Part shown: positions 1 through 11,800 of the stretch, one piece after another | Numbering within the stretch: the first letter of the stretch is position 1 | Layout of the letters: each line of letters starts with the position of its first letter | Program-made: the position numbers and the translations under genes | Notes under the pieces: model-generated | What the model was told of the DNA's origin: nothing | Seen by the model: only the letters and a program-made list of their open reading frames with translations | Databases searched by the model: none | Source: Amblyornis subalaris | Lineage: Eukaryota; Chordata; Aves; Passeriformes; Ptilonorhynchidae | DNA: 64,000 bases | Assembly (NCBI GenBank): GCA_018881555.1 | Contig: JACAXG010000253.1 | Span: forward strand, 613,493 to 677,492 | Reading direction: 5' to 3'

Positions 1-1939
1 CCTTTTCACAATCCTTACGGTAAGTCAGCAACGAGGATTCCATATTCTGTGCTTCCATTTAGGAATTACAGTACGGCAGAATATGGATACTTTGCTCAAG
101 GACTCACCTTTGTCCAAATGCGCGATTCTGTCCTCCATGGGTTAATGAAACCAGCAGGTTAGAAAACAAGCAAAAGGGGAGATCTGCATTTCAGCATGGC
201 TGTAACTAACGCCCTGAAGCAGCTGCAGACATGCCAGAGGGCTCCCAGAGTGTCCAGGGAACAGGAATGAAGTGTGGTCACAGGATAATTATTGTCTGCT
301 GCTGCCTCATGGATTGTTGGGGTCCTGGTGGAAAGCGTTGATGTAATTGTGTTAATTTTATCCATTGGTGCATCAGTGCAGAGCAGCTGATGAACAGGAC
401 TGGGCCACCCCCAAAAACTCACTTGTTTCTTCATTAATTTTAAATGTTTCTCACCCATGGGAACAGTTTTTCCCTGATCCCAACTGCTCTATGAGCTTGG
501 GTCTCTGGAGCTTTGCCAGGGAGAATTTCCTTGTCATCTTCTTGGCAGCTCTGGGTTCTGGCTCCTGTGCATGTTCCAGGCTGGATCTTTCTCCTCTTTC
601 TTCGGCACTGGAGCATGTGGAAGGCTCTTAAAAAGAAATACCTCCAGTTGTTGGGAAAATACTGTTAGGAGATTGCAGAGCCCCTGCTGCAGACTTGGGA
701 TGTGTTGGTGTTTCTGTGGGGAATTGTCGTTTCCCACAGCAAAGTGATGAGCATGGGGAGGCCCACATGGAGTCCCAGAGGTTCCAGGCCTGACCAGGCT
801 GTGGGTCACTGATCAGGTCTGCAGGTGTTACCTGGAGGTTGTCAGGTGTTGGTGAGCACCAAGAGGCTTTCCCAGTGCATGAAGTGAGGTGTGTCTCCGT
901 GAGGCTTCTCCAGAATAGACATTGTTTCTCACTGGCTCTCACGGCAGCACTGGCAGGAGGGGGCGAGTCATCTGAGGGGCACCAGGTCGTTCTGGGATAA
1001 CCTGGAGAAGGCTCTACTATTCCTCTTCTGCCTGTAAATGGGCACTTGAGTTTCCCAGGTGATAAACCAGCTCATTTTACTCATCTGGAATAATTTTATA
1101 ATCTTATGATCATACCAGAAGCAGCAGAAGATATTTGTGTAGTTGTTTGCTTCCCTGTACATCTGTAGAGTATTTGAATATCTAACTTAGGCAGTTGCTT
1201 TATCCAATAGCAAAAGGTGATCTGTACCTACACTTTCAGCCTGTTTCCTTAACAAGAACTGGGCTTTTTTAGGGTGAATCATGATGTAGATGCAGTTGTT
1301 TTCCCATGGAATTCTTACAGCTGGCTGGCTTCCTTCATTCGAAAGGAATTGCTTCCTTCAAAAAAGCAGTCTCAGGCTGATTCTAGACCCTTCCATGGGT
1401 TTTCACGAAAGTTATGCTGTGGCCCTGCCAGGCGTGATGGGGCCATTGCTGGGAATTAGGTTAATTCCGAGCTCCGGGAATTACATAACGGCACAATTAA
1501 AGTTGGGCCTCGGCTGCTGTTCTCGCTCATGGCTGTAGGGAGGGTTTGGGTCAGTTCTTGGGTTTCTTGTGGCATATTTTGGTTCTTGTAGCTCTTTTGG
1601 TCTTCCATGAGTTTGCCCTCGGGCATGGGGAAAGTGTTGGGGTTGAGCGCACCTTCTGGGTTCAGATTTTTGGACAGGCTCGAGGCAGCCCCTTGTTACG
1701 TTTCCATGGGTGAGTCCTTTGCCCATCCGTGTAGATACTTGCGTGTCCAGACTCAGATTTCCTGGGCTGGGGGCTGTGTTGAGTCGCTGCNGCGGTGTCT
1801 GTGCTGCTGCGCGGAGCGAACCCGCCGGGAGCGCGTTGGGGGGAGCTGATGTGCCGGGAAACTGCTGCGCTCTGCCCTCGGCGGGTCAGCGCTGCCCAGC
1901 CGGGGATCACAGTGTGTTATACAGGAGTGTGTCCTGGGA

Positions 1940-2115
1940 CACTGCCCTGGGGAGCCTGTCCCAGTGCCCCGCCACCCTCTGGGGGAAGAACCTTTCCCTA
2001 ATGTCCAACCTAACCCTCCCTGACCCAGCTCCAGCCATTCCCTTGGGTCACTGGTCACCAGAGAGAAGAGCTCAGCACCTGCCCCTCTGCTGCTCCTCAT
2101 GAGGAGATTGTAAAT
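1940..2115 (-). mobile_element. CR1 LINE fragment (internal part of the 3' region)
   Basis: Read on the minus strand this resembles the CR1 segment covering the reverse-transcriptase C-terminal end and the start of the 3' UTR. On the plus strand one sees in order the blocks 'cctgtcccagtgcc', 'ccaccctctgggggaagaac', 'taatgtccaacctaa' and 'agcacctgcccctctgctg', typical of antisense CR1. The 3' terminus is missing, so both ends are approximate. Confidence 0.75.
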
Positions 2116-3099
2116 ATATATTCCTTTCTCTCTAAATCCTCACTCAGTGTCAAAACTCACCTGAGGAAGGGTCTCTAAAGTGCACCCCGTGTATCTCTCT
2201 GGCACACTAAGTGTTTTGTTTCTCTTCCGAGTCCTGGAAGATGGGAGGGGAGAGTATTGTATGTCCAATGGCAAACATGATGGCTAATTTTAAGCTCTAG
2301 ACATCTGCCTGCTGTAAACTGAATTGAGATCACCCAACTTATTTTACCCTAGCAGCTGAGTCACATCTGACAGCTGAGAATCTGGGCGGGATTTCACCCC
2401 TAAAAATGCCCAATAAAGGCACCACATCCTATTAAAGAAAAAGCCTCTGCAATAACTGCACAGAAAAGGCAGGTGTGTTCCTTTTGCCAGAGCATAACAG
2501 GAAAGATTGCTTGACCAGGACAGGATTTTGGAGCCTTCCTTAAATCCTGGCTATCTTAGAGTTTTGTCACCATTTTGTAACGGAGGCAGGCGGTGAAGTG
2601 GGAGTGAGGGTCAGGAGAGCTCAGAGAGAGTGACTCTGCCACCTGCTTAGGTGTTGGATTTCTGTCACTGGTGGTATTACCTTGGCACATCCCTGCCCAG
2701 GAGCTGTGGCAGCACACCTAGACCAGGAGCTGCTGGGTTTCAGATCCCCAAAGGTTCCCAAGACAGAAAATCAGGTGACTGCGAGATAGGTCTGCGGGAG
2801 TCTCATTGGGAGCTGGAGTGGGAGGGTGGAAGCCACGATCGGCACTCGAGCGGGGGCAGCGCGTGGAAGCTCTGAGGAGGAGGCAGGAGTTGTTAGGCAA
2901 GTGTGGGATTGTGTCAGTGTGCGCGGGATGGCTTCTCCGCGAGCTGCTATGCTAGGAACGAGCAGGGGCTGAGCTTTTGCAGGGCACAGGGGGGAGAAGG
3001 AGCTTTGTGCTGGTTCCTCTCTCACCAGGCAGGCAGCAAGCTCCGTCCTTGGAGCCTGAGTGTGCGAGGGAGTGTCGGCGCACGCAGCTGCTGCTTGTC

Positions 3100-3340
3100 T
3101 TCGCTGGTCTCAAGCTGTGCCAGGAGAGGTTCAGGTTGGACATCGGGTGGAATTTCTTCACAGAAAGAGTTGTCAGGCATTGCCCTAGGGAGGTGGTGGA
3201 GTCCCCATCCCTGGAAGTGTTCAAGGAATGACTGGATATGGCACTCTATGTTCTGGTCTGGTTCACAACGTGGTGATTGGTCACAGGTTGGACTCAATGA
3301 TCTTGGAGGTTTTTTCCAACCCAAGCGATTCTGTGGTGAA
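3100..3340 (+). mobile_element. CR1 LINE 3'-end fragment
   Basis: This is a sense-strand CR1 tail. The order is 'ccaggagaggttcaggttgg', then 'tcttcacagaaagag', 'ctagggaggtggtggagtc', 'ccctggaagtgttcaagga' and 'ttggactcaatgatcttgg', ending in 'tccaacccaagcgattctgt', the usual CR1 3' terminus. It is 5'-truncated, as nearly all avian CR1 copies are. A 232-codon open frame crosses it and is not a gene. Confidence 0.85.
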
Positions 3341-5862
3341 AGGGACCAAAGCACTTTGAATATTAGGGTTGCTGAGAAATACGAAAGAGAAAAAAAGAAT
3401 TGTCTTGCTCGCAAGGAGAGTCACTCCCACCAGCCCCTCCTGTGCCTGTGGTGCATGAGTGATGTAAGACAAGCTTCTTCCCCAGCTCCTTGGTGCAGCT
3501 CTTCGCCGTTTCTGCGTCCAGCATGGAGCAGCCCCACGAAGACACCAACTCTGTCACAAAGCCACCCATTGAGCCGCGGGCGTATTTTTAGCAAAGCATG
3601 ATTCTTCTTCAGTGTCAAAAGTAGCAAGTGGGGAGTGCAGGCCCCAGCAGCGCGGGAGGCAGAATGAGCTCATTCAGGCCGCAGCATCTGTTGGGGTGAA
3701 ACAATCCCCAGTGAGATCAGGGGCTGCAGTTCTCCTTGTTGGAGCTGGAGCCGTGGTAAACAAAGGCTGTGTGCTCCTGTGTCAGCAGGGCACAACAGGG
3801 CAGAGCTGCTTCTGTCCCGGCGCTGGAGCTCAAGCCCACCCTGACAGCTCCAGCAGGTCCTTTGCCTTTGTGCTGTGGGGGTGATTTGCTTTCACAGTTT
3901 TCTCCATTAAGCTTTAGGCCATGTGAGCAGCAGAAATACCTGTGCTCTTCCTTTCTGCCAGTGTCACCCAAGGCACTGTGACTTGTCGATACATTAATCT
4001 GTATTAAAATGCTTGAAAACAGACCAATAAAAAAGAGTAGAAAACAGTAATCCTTGTGTGGGGGTGTTTCTCTGGCGTCTCAAAGTACCGGTGCTTTCTG
4101 AAAATTGTTTTTGCCAGGGATCTGTTTTCTTTCTCCTGTTTTCCCAGCTTTTCCCAGCAGCTTATGGCAGATGGGATGCTCTGGCACCCAGCCTTTAGCT
4201 GTGTCTATTAGATGGTAATTCCTCATGACAGGACAGGTAAAATTGCTAAAAGACTTGTGACTCAGGGCCTGCTGTGCTGGACAGGTTGCAGTGGTGGCTC
4301 AGATGAGTTCTGCCATTAAGACTGTTCACCCGTTTCTTTAGACTGTACAACAGAGACCTTTTGAGGGAAGGAACTGCCATAGGATCTGTGATTTTCTTCT
4401 CCATTTATGATTACAGAAACAGGAGAACAGTGAAACTTTACTGCCTGGTTTCCAAAAGTATAGAATTGCTGAGTAGTTTTTCCACTGATATTTGATCTGT
4501 GATATTCAAAAGAAGTGGTTGTGTTTGCAAACATTTTAATCATGCAGAGTTTGCATCCTGATGCTTTTGATACAGATTCATCCCACAGGCACATCCTTGG
4601 TGTAGATCAGCGTAGCTGGGAGGGTGCAGAGCTCCTGGGGCTCTGGTGGGAAAAGCCAGGCTGCAGCACCTGGCTCAGGTGTGGTGCTGGGAAGGCTGGG
4701 GCGGACAGGGATGGCAGTTTGCCATCTCCGATGGGAAAGTTCATCATTTGCTGGAGCAAGAGTGGGAGGAGCTGACCTGGGAGCCCGGAAAAAGGCCCTT
4801 GGGGGGCAGTGGGTGTGTGCGCTGCCCCGTTGCTGTGCTGCAGTTCTTACCCATCTCATCTCATCCCAGAGTTTAACTCCTGCAGGGCTGTTGGTGGGCT
4901 CGGCTGGGGTGTAGCCCACAGCAAAAGTTAAAACTGAAAGTGAAGAGCACACTTCCCAGTGTCCATTGTTCTGCCAGCTGGGAAATCTGCGATGGCTCAG
5001 TGAAAACAACCCCTGCATGAGGCAGTTGTGTGGGAACGGCCAATGGCAGCCTGAGCGAGGCTGAAAATATGGGAACTTGTTCCAACACAATTCCCTTTGT
5101 TCTTTCCCAGGCTGGCCTGCTGAGCACTGCTCTCAGTCTCTGCTCCGTCACCGTGATGTGCTCTCCCTCTCGGCCTGTGCAGCTGAAAGGCTGAAGGGAG
5201 ATAAGGGAAGAGAAAGGGCTTGGTTTCCCTCAGGGGAAGCTTTGCTTTCAAGAATTTAAGGGAAGCTGCTTTAAACCATATGTTGTGTGTTTTTAAATGT
5301 CCCAAGCTGTCTCTGCAAACGCTTGCTCTTGAGTGTGAGAACTATTTCTAGACCTGTTGCCAAGGCAGTGCCAGGCTTCTGTTGGAGGCTTGTACCCATA
5401 TTTCTCTTTGATTTAGCTGTCTTTTGAATGTGGAAATTGTTCTTGGCCCTGGTTTGTAAGTATGTGGGACTCCTGAAAGAGCCAGTACTATCTCTTGTGC
5501 TCTGAGGTGCAGCACCTCGCAGGAGGGGGCTGTTGGATGAGCCTTGTTCCAGGGAGTTCTGGTGGACTCTGAGGGGACTCAAAAGTGGCTTTAGGCTGCT
5601 ATTGCATCCCTGTAAAATTTGGCCAGGAAATATCCCTGAGTATCCTGGGTAAAGTGCTGGAGTATCTGGGAGCCAGCAGGACACGAGGTGTGCTGCTTTC
5701 TCCTGGGCAGTGTGTGCTGAGGAGATCTCACAACACCCAGCTACAAGCATTTGTAGTANTGAACAGTTATACTGAGGTTGCTTGGGGATCAAATGCTCGT
5801 CATGGTCAAAACCTGTCTAGTGCTCGATTCCTCTGAAAATGTGATGTTTTGCTTCCTTTCAG

Positions 5863-8800
5863 AGAAGCAGAAGCATTCAAGGAGCAAGGAAATGCGTACT
5901 ATGCCAAGAAAGATTACAATGAAGCGTACAACTACTACACAAAAGCCATAGGTGAGAACAGCTGATGATCATATCAATCTTTGCTGAGTACCATGTCTAA
6001 AAATCAGAGCTGGTTGCTGATTTCAAACACACCAGTGGGGTTTCTTACAGCACATGCTGAATGAAAACTTCTTGCCTGCTTTAATTACCTTGGGAAATGT
6101 CACCAGATCGATAATGCCAGTCAAGGCCAATGTTCTTAAGTGCCACAAGTTGTGTAGCTGCTGCATTACACTGATAGTGAGTCTTGCATCGTCTCCAGAT
6201 ACATGTCCCAATAATGCCAGTTATTATGGGAACAGAGCTGCCACGCTCATGATGTTGGGAAGGTTCCGAGAAGCACTGGAGGATGCTCAGCAGTCGGTCA
6301 GGTTGGACGACAGCTTTGTACGGGTACGTGGAGAACTTGAGGCTCCTCATTCAGTACCTTGTCTGCACCTGTTACAGCTCTTGCAACTCCCTCTTACCCG
6401 TGTTCCTAGGGCCATCTCCGGGAAGGGAAGTGCCACCTGTCCCTAGGGAATGCCATGGCTGCCAGCCGCTGCTTTCAACGAGTTTTAGAATTGGATCATA
6501 AGAATACCCAGGCACAGCAGGAGGTAAGAGACTCTTCGGATTTAACTGTCCCCAGTAGATGTTGAGGAGGCTGAGCTGGTCTTTACTCCAACTCCCCAAA
6601 GGAGAGAGTGGTGTAAGGCAGCTGCCACTGTTGTATCTCTTTCACAGGGTACATCTTCCTAGGTTCCCAGTTTGGTCACTTGATTTCAAACTGATTTTAA
6701 TGCTGGCGAAAGTATTCATGTCATTTGCATTATTGGTCCATGGTCTGCAGTAGTTTTGGCTCTGATGTTCAGGAATTGATTGCTCAAATGCTGCTTGGTG
6801 GCATTTCAGAGCAGAGACTGTCCTGCAGCACTTGTGTGTTCTGTCTTTCAGCTGAAGAATGCCACAACTGTGCTTGAGTATGAAAAAATAGCTGAAGTGG
6901 ATTTTGAGAAACGGGATTTCAGGAAGGTGAGATTAACTTGTTTGCTGTGATCTTATATAAGAACTGGTGTGTTTGGCATGGCCCGTGCAGGCGTGTGGCT
7001 GATTTCCTTGCTGGGTGCTTGGGAGGTGCTGTGCCACATCTGTTGGAGCAGGGCTGACTGGTGAACTGTGTTGGCTCTGAAAGTGGCAGAGCTCATGCTC
7101 CCTGAGCACTGACTGAATGACAAGTGAGGAGGTGACTGGCTCAGGCCAGCCCTCTGTCACTGTTTGCTTTGCAGGGTGAGTGGAGTCATGAATGAGCTGT
7201 TTGAGACAGATTTTGTCTGCAGCAGCATTTGATCACACTTTGTNCCTGAAATACATATTCAGGATTCTTCTTTCTCAACTCTTTAAAAGAGAAAAAACAG
7301 GCAGGCTGNGTGCCACCATGGGTCACACAAGGAGGAATGCAGATCTGCATGGGGCATTCTCCTTACTGCTTCCAGATCTTTCTTCCCAAGGGCTCTAACA
7401 AGATGCAGCTGGTACTGACCTGATAGAACAAGAAATGAAAGCNTGAAATCTGAAAGGCACCAAGCACTTCTCATGCAACTGTTTCTGTGCAGTAAGGCTC
7501 AGATTTATCTCAGAAAGGAGAATGTCTGGTACATTGAGCTTGTTGTTCAGGTCACTCTTAGGCTAAGCTCAAGATTTTGTAAGGGTAAATCCCAGCTTTG
7601 TATCACCTGTTTCTGAGGAGCAAATGGGATGTGTGGTTAATCTGAATTTCCTATGTAGGAATTGCCCTGCCTGTATTAAACGTCCTGGGTGTCTGCATCT
7701 GTCCCTCACTTCCCCAGTCCCAGTTCACTGGGCAGGCTCACATGAAACGTGATCTTTGTTTCTGGAGAGCTGCTCCTGCCTCACCCAGGAGCCCTTGGCT
7801 CTGGAGCACAGTGCTTCCCAGAGCAGGGCCCCGTGATGTCACGGGCTGGGGAGCAGATGAACCTTGGGGAACAATGCCCCGTTCTTGCGCAGATGTCCCT
7901 GCCAGAGAGTAGGGATGGAAAAGACCCATTAGCTCACTCTGCCCATAGCTGTCAGGCCAGTGGAAGATCAGCCCCTGCACTGTACTTTTTTGTGTTTTGT
8001 CCAGTCCAAACTGTCTCAATCCATTGAATTTCTGTCCCTCCCACGTGTCTTTATACTGCAGGAAACAGGGGCAGGATTGTCCTCCTTGGCCGTTTCTTTA
8101 GGGCTTACAGTTTAGAAGAGTTAAAGGGATGGACCTTCTACAGGTGTCCCTTGAGTCTTGTGTAGTGCTCTGTCACAATAACGCAGCAGATGCCTCAGAC
8201 CTTGGCACACAAAGCTCTTTGAAAGGCAAAACCTGCACATGAGGAAAATTTTCAATGAAATGTGTCTCCAGCAGCAGTGGAGGTGGGTGTCTGCACGCTC
8301 GCCTTCCTGGTCAAACACAAATCTCAAGTGTGGGGCAGCTGTTCAAACTAGGCCCTTGGCTCTTTGCTGGGCTCACGCCTTTGGTTTTTCCCACCCCAGG
8401 TTGTGTTTTGCATGGATCGTGCTTTGGAGTTTGCTCCCGCCTGTCACCGGTTCAAAATCCTCAAGGCCGAGTGTTTGGCGCTGCTGGGCCGCTATCCTGA
8501 GGCACAGTCTGTGGCCAGGTGAGTGTCCGAGGGCTGGGGCTGAGGAACACTTGCTGGGGTGTCCTGGCTGCTGCCTGTGCTCCACACCTGGAATAAGTGA
8601 GGGAATAGAAAACACAAATAGTCCTTAATGCATATTGTGATGAGGAGGGAGTGTGTGAATCCGTCCCTGTTAATCTTCCTGGAAAGCTGCATCCATACCA
8701 CATTCATAACCAGCCATCCTGCTTGAGCAGGCTTCTGTCCTTTTGGCTTGTCTGTACCACAGACTTGCTAAAATAACTGGATACCTCAGTGGAGGAAAGC

Positions 8801-11800
8801 GCTTGTGGAGATCAGAAGGAAATGGGACTAGGGAAGATGTCTGTTGCTGTGTGTTGCAGTGACATCCTACGGATGGACTCGACGAATGCCGACGCGCTGT
8901 ACGTGCGTGGGCTGTGCCTGTACTACGAGGACTGCATCGAGAAGGCCGTGCAGTTCTTTGTGCAGGCCCTCAGGATGGCCCCAGACCACGAGAAGGCCTG
9001 TCTTGCCTGCCGGGTAAGTGGTGGAGATGGGACTGCAAAATCACCAGGATTTGGGGTTTTTTTAAACAAAACACGTAATTTGGTTCTACTGAATCAATCC
9101 CTTCACTCTCCCTCAGCATTGCCATTCCCAGATCTCCAGAAGCAGGCAGTGTTTCCAACCCTTCCCAAAGACAACCAGCTGCTGCCTCAAATAAAACCAA
9201 GCTCCCAGAAACTGTTTCTCAGCAGATTGTGATACCTTGAAGCTGCCTCCCTTTCACTCTTCTTTGTTCCCTGGTCAGATACAGAAGCAATAAAACCAGA
9301 GACATGGGTTCTAAAGGAACTCCTGACTTTCAGATCCAGTATCCATGCCAACAGCCTGATTTTTCATTTAACACTGTTCCTTTGTGTTGCTCCTTCGCTG
9401 GTGTGGCTCTTCAACCGATTTTTAAATCTGTTCATATGTATAAAACTCTCAAAAAGTGAGCTCCCGGTCCTTTTATTTTAATCCATAAATTTACTGCATT
9501 GTCATGTTCTCATCTTAAAAATTAGGCAATCTTTTTCCTGTGGAGAATGCCTGGAACTGGCACCGGCTGTTCCTTAGTGCTTCTCCTGAGGGAAAGGCAA
9601 AGTGCTTCCAGATCATTTCAGCTGCTGGATCAAGGCTGCGACTTGTATCCTGCAGCAATGTCTGAAACCAAATTAGAACTGTTATGTCTGAGGGCCCTTG
9701 TCCAGCAGAACAAGGTGCTTGGTCCCCCTGAACTCTGACCTCATGTCCTTACCCAGGTGTGTTTCCTTTCAGAATGCCAAAGCACTTAAAGCGAAGAAGG
9801 AAGACGGGAATAAAGCATTCAAGAAAGGCAACTACAAACTAGCGTATGAACTGTACACAGAGGCATTAGGAATAGACCCAAATAATATCAAAACAAATGC
9901 CAAACTCTACTGCAACAGGGGTACGGTTAATTCAAAGGTAAGGGACGGTCACCTGGCAGGTGTCTGTCACCATATCCCTCACCATGGCAGTGAAAAACCG
10001 CAGATCAGTTATTCTGGAAAGCACAGGCTCCCCTGGCTGCTGGGCAGCTGCATCGCTGGGGCCATGGGCAGCATGTCAGGATTTTGTGCTTGCACAACAC
10101 TTGGATCAGTTCCCAACAGCCAGCAGTTGACTCCTGCAGAAACAAAACCCAAATACTTGGGCTGCACAGAGTGGGAGGGAGAGGAGGGACATGCTTTCGC
10201 CTTATCTTAGTCAGCAAAGGATACCCCTGTCTCTGTTTGTGTCCTTCCCAGGAATGAGCAGATTTATTTTCTTATTATTCTTGTAAATCATGTCTTGCTT
10301 TGGATTGTGATCTAAAAAAGAAATGACCTAATTTAAAGCCCCTGGACACTTCTTCCAGCTTTGCTGTTGAATTTTAGTCCTGCACTATGCAGAGAAACAG
10401 CCAGTCATGTGACAGTGCTCCCAGTTCCCGCTCTGTGTCCTTTGAGCATGTTTCTTTCTCAGCTGTCCCAATGTTGACGCTGCTTGGTCCCTCAGACACC
10501 CTGCTTGGTCAAGAGACACAGGCTGTTCCCACAACCTGGGAAGTGGGATGAGCTGGAGGCCACATAATGGATGTCCTACATGGCTGCTTGTGTCTGGAAA
10601 CAAACAACGCTTTTTCTAAAAAATATTTATTTTAAATATTTTTAGGTTTATCTTCCTGCCCAGGAATTAGTTTGGACACAGAATTGGGGTTGTTTTNGGG
10701 AAGACCCTTGGTCTTGAGTGCATTTCTTACACAGAAGCACGACAGAGCTCTGCCATGTCACTGGCTGAGCTTCTGATTTTTGCCCCGAGAGCAAAGGCTC
10801 GGTGTTTTGGGGGAATTTGGAAAAAATTCCTAGACATAGACACAGAAAACAGTGAGATTTTCCCAGGTTCTTCACACCTTTCATGTGCCTGAGATCATGA
10901 TGCAGAATTTGTTCTGTTTGGGATTCACTCACTCGTGTCTGACCTTGTAGCTTAGGAAACTTGAAGAAGCAATTGACGACTGCACGAACGCGGTGAAACT
11001 GGATGACACGTACATCAAAGCCTACCTGAGGAGGGCACAGTGGTGAGTACACCTTGGCATCGGGCACCTGAGCAAGTGTGTGGGCAGGAGCATCCTCCTG
11101 GCAGCTCTGAGGGATGGGATCACAAATCTGGAGCTTAACTGAATGGAAGGGGAGGGTTCTGAATTTATTCCTCTTCCTTATGCTGCTGAGGAGATGGGGG
11201 AAGCTCTGTATGGTCTCTCCTGCCTGCCTGGATCTGGCACTGCCTCTTGATGGTGTATTTATAGAATCATAGAACCATTTGGGTTGAAAAAAACCTCCGA
11301 GATCATTGGCTCCAACCTTTGACTGATCACCGTCTTGTCAACTAGACCAGAGCACTGAGTGCCACATCCAGTCATTCCTTGAACATCTCCCAGAATGGTG
11401 ACTCCACCACCTCCGTGGGCAACCAGTTTCAATGCCTGACCACCCTTTCAGTGAAGAAATTCTTCCTGATGTCCAACATGAACTGGATTTAGGGAGGATT
11501 CGTTCTATAATTTGACTTACGGTGTTTATAGATGAACATAAGATGTTCTGTCTCAGAGAGGCCCTCTCTCTCTCCATGTCTGCAATTGCAAATTTACAGT
11601 GGTTGGAAAAGAGATTGAAGAAGACCTCCAAAATCAGTCTTTTCCAACCTTCCATCTCTGTAATTGCTAAGTTACAGTGAGTAGTTAATGTGTAAGGCTG
11701 AGGGGCTGACAGACAGGCACATGTCCCTCGAAGGTGCCAGGGTTGTCACTCCTGACCAGCACTGCCAGTGTGAAGCTCTGTGCCAGCTCTGACCCTGCAC

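Larger units (their letters stand above)
1..5862. other. Sequence upstream of the first visible DNAJC7 exon (intron 1, 5' end not seen)
   Basis: I recognise no coding exon here. By position this is DNAJC7 intron 1: the exon at 5863 starts in phase with a split Arg codon, and about 26 N-terminal residues are still missing. I looked for the expected Ala-rich first exon ending in a split Lys-Arg and did not find it, so it probably lies left of the window. The stretch holds two CR1 fragments (about 1940-2115 and 3100-3340). It also has two weakly CpG-enriched patches near 1780-1900 and 2830-2960, with no start codon or splice pattern that I would call. Confidence 0.6.

Noticed and set aside
108..138. 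Minus-strand ATG with good context followed by ten codons and a GTGAGT donor, possible first exon of a leftward gene
   Set aside because: Ten codons cannot be recognised, the next exon would be outside the window, and the known neighbour NKIRAS2 does not start this way. Chance is more likely.
2903..3601. 232-codon plus-strand open frame
   Set aside because: It runs through a CR1 tail and shows no conserved protein.
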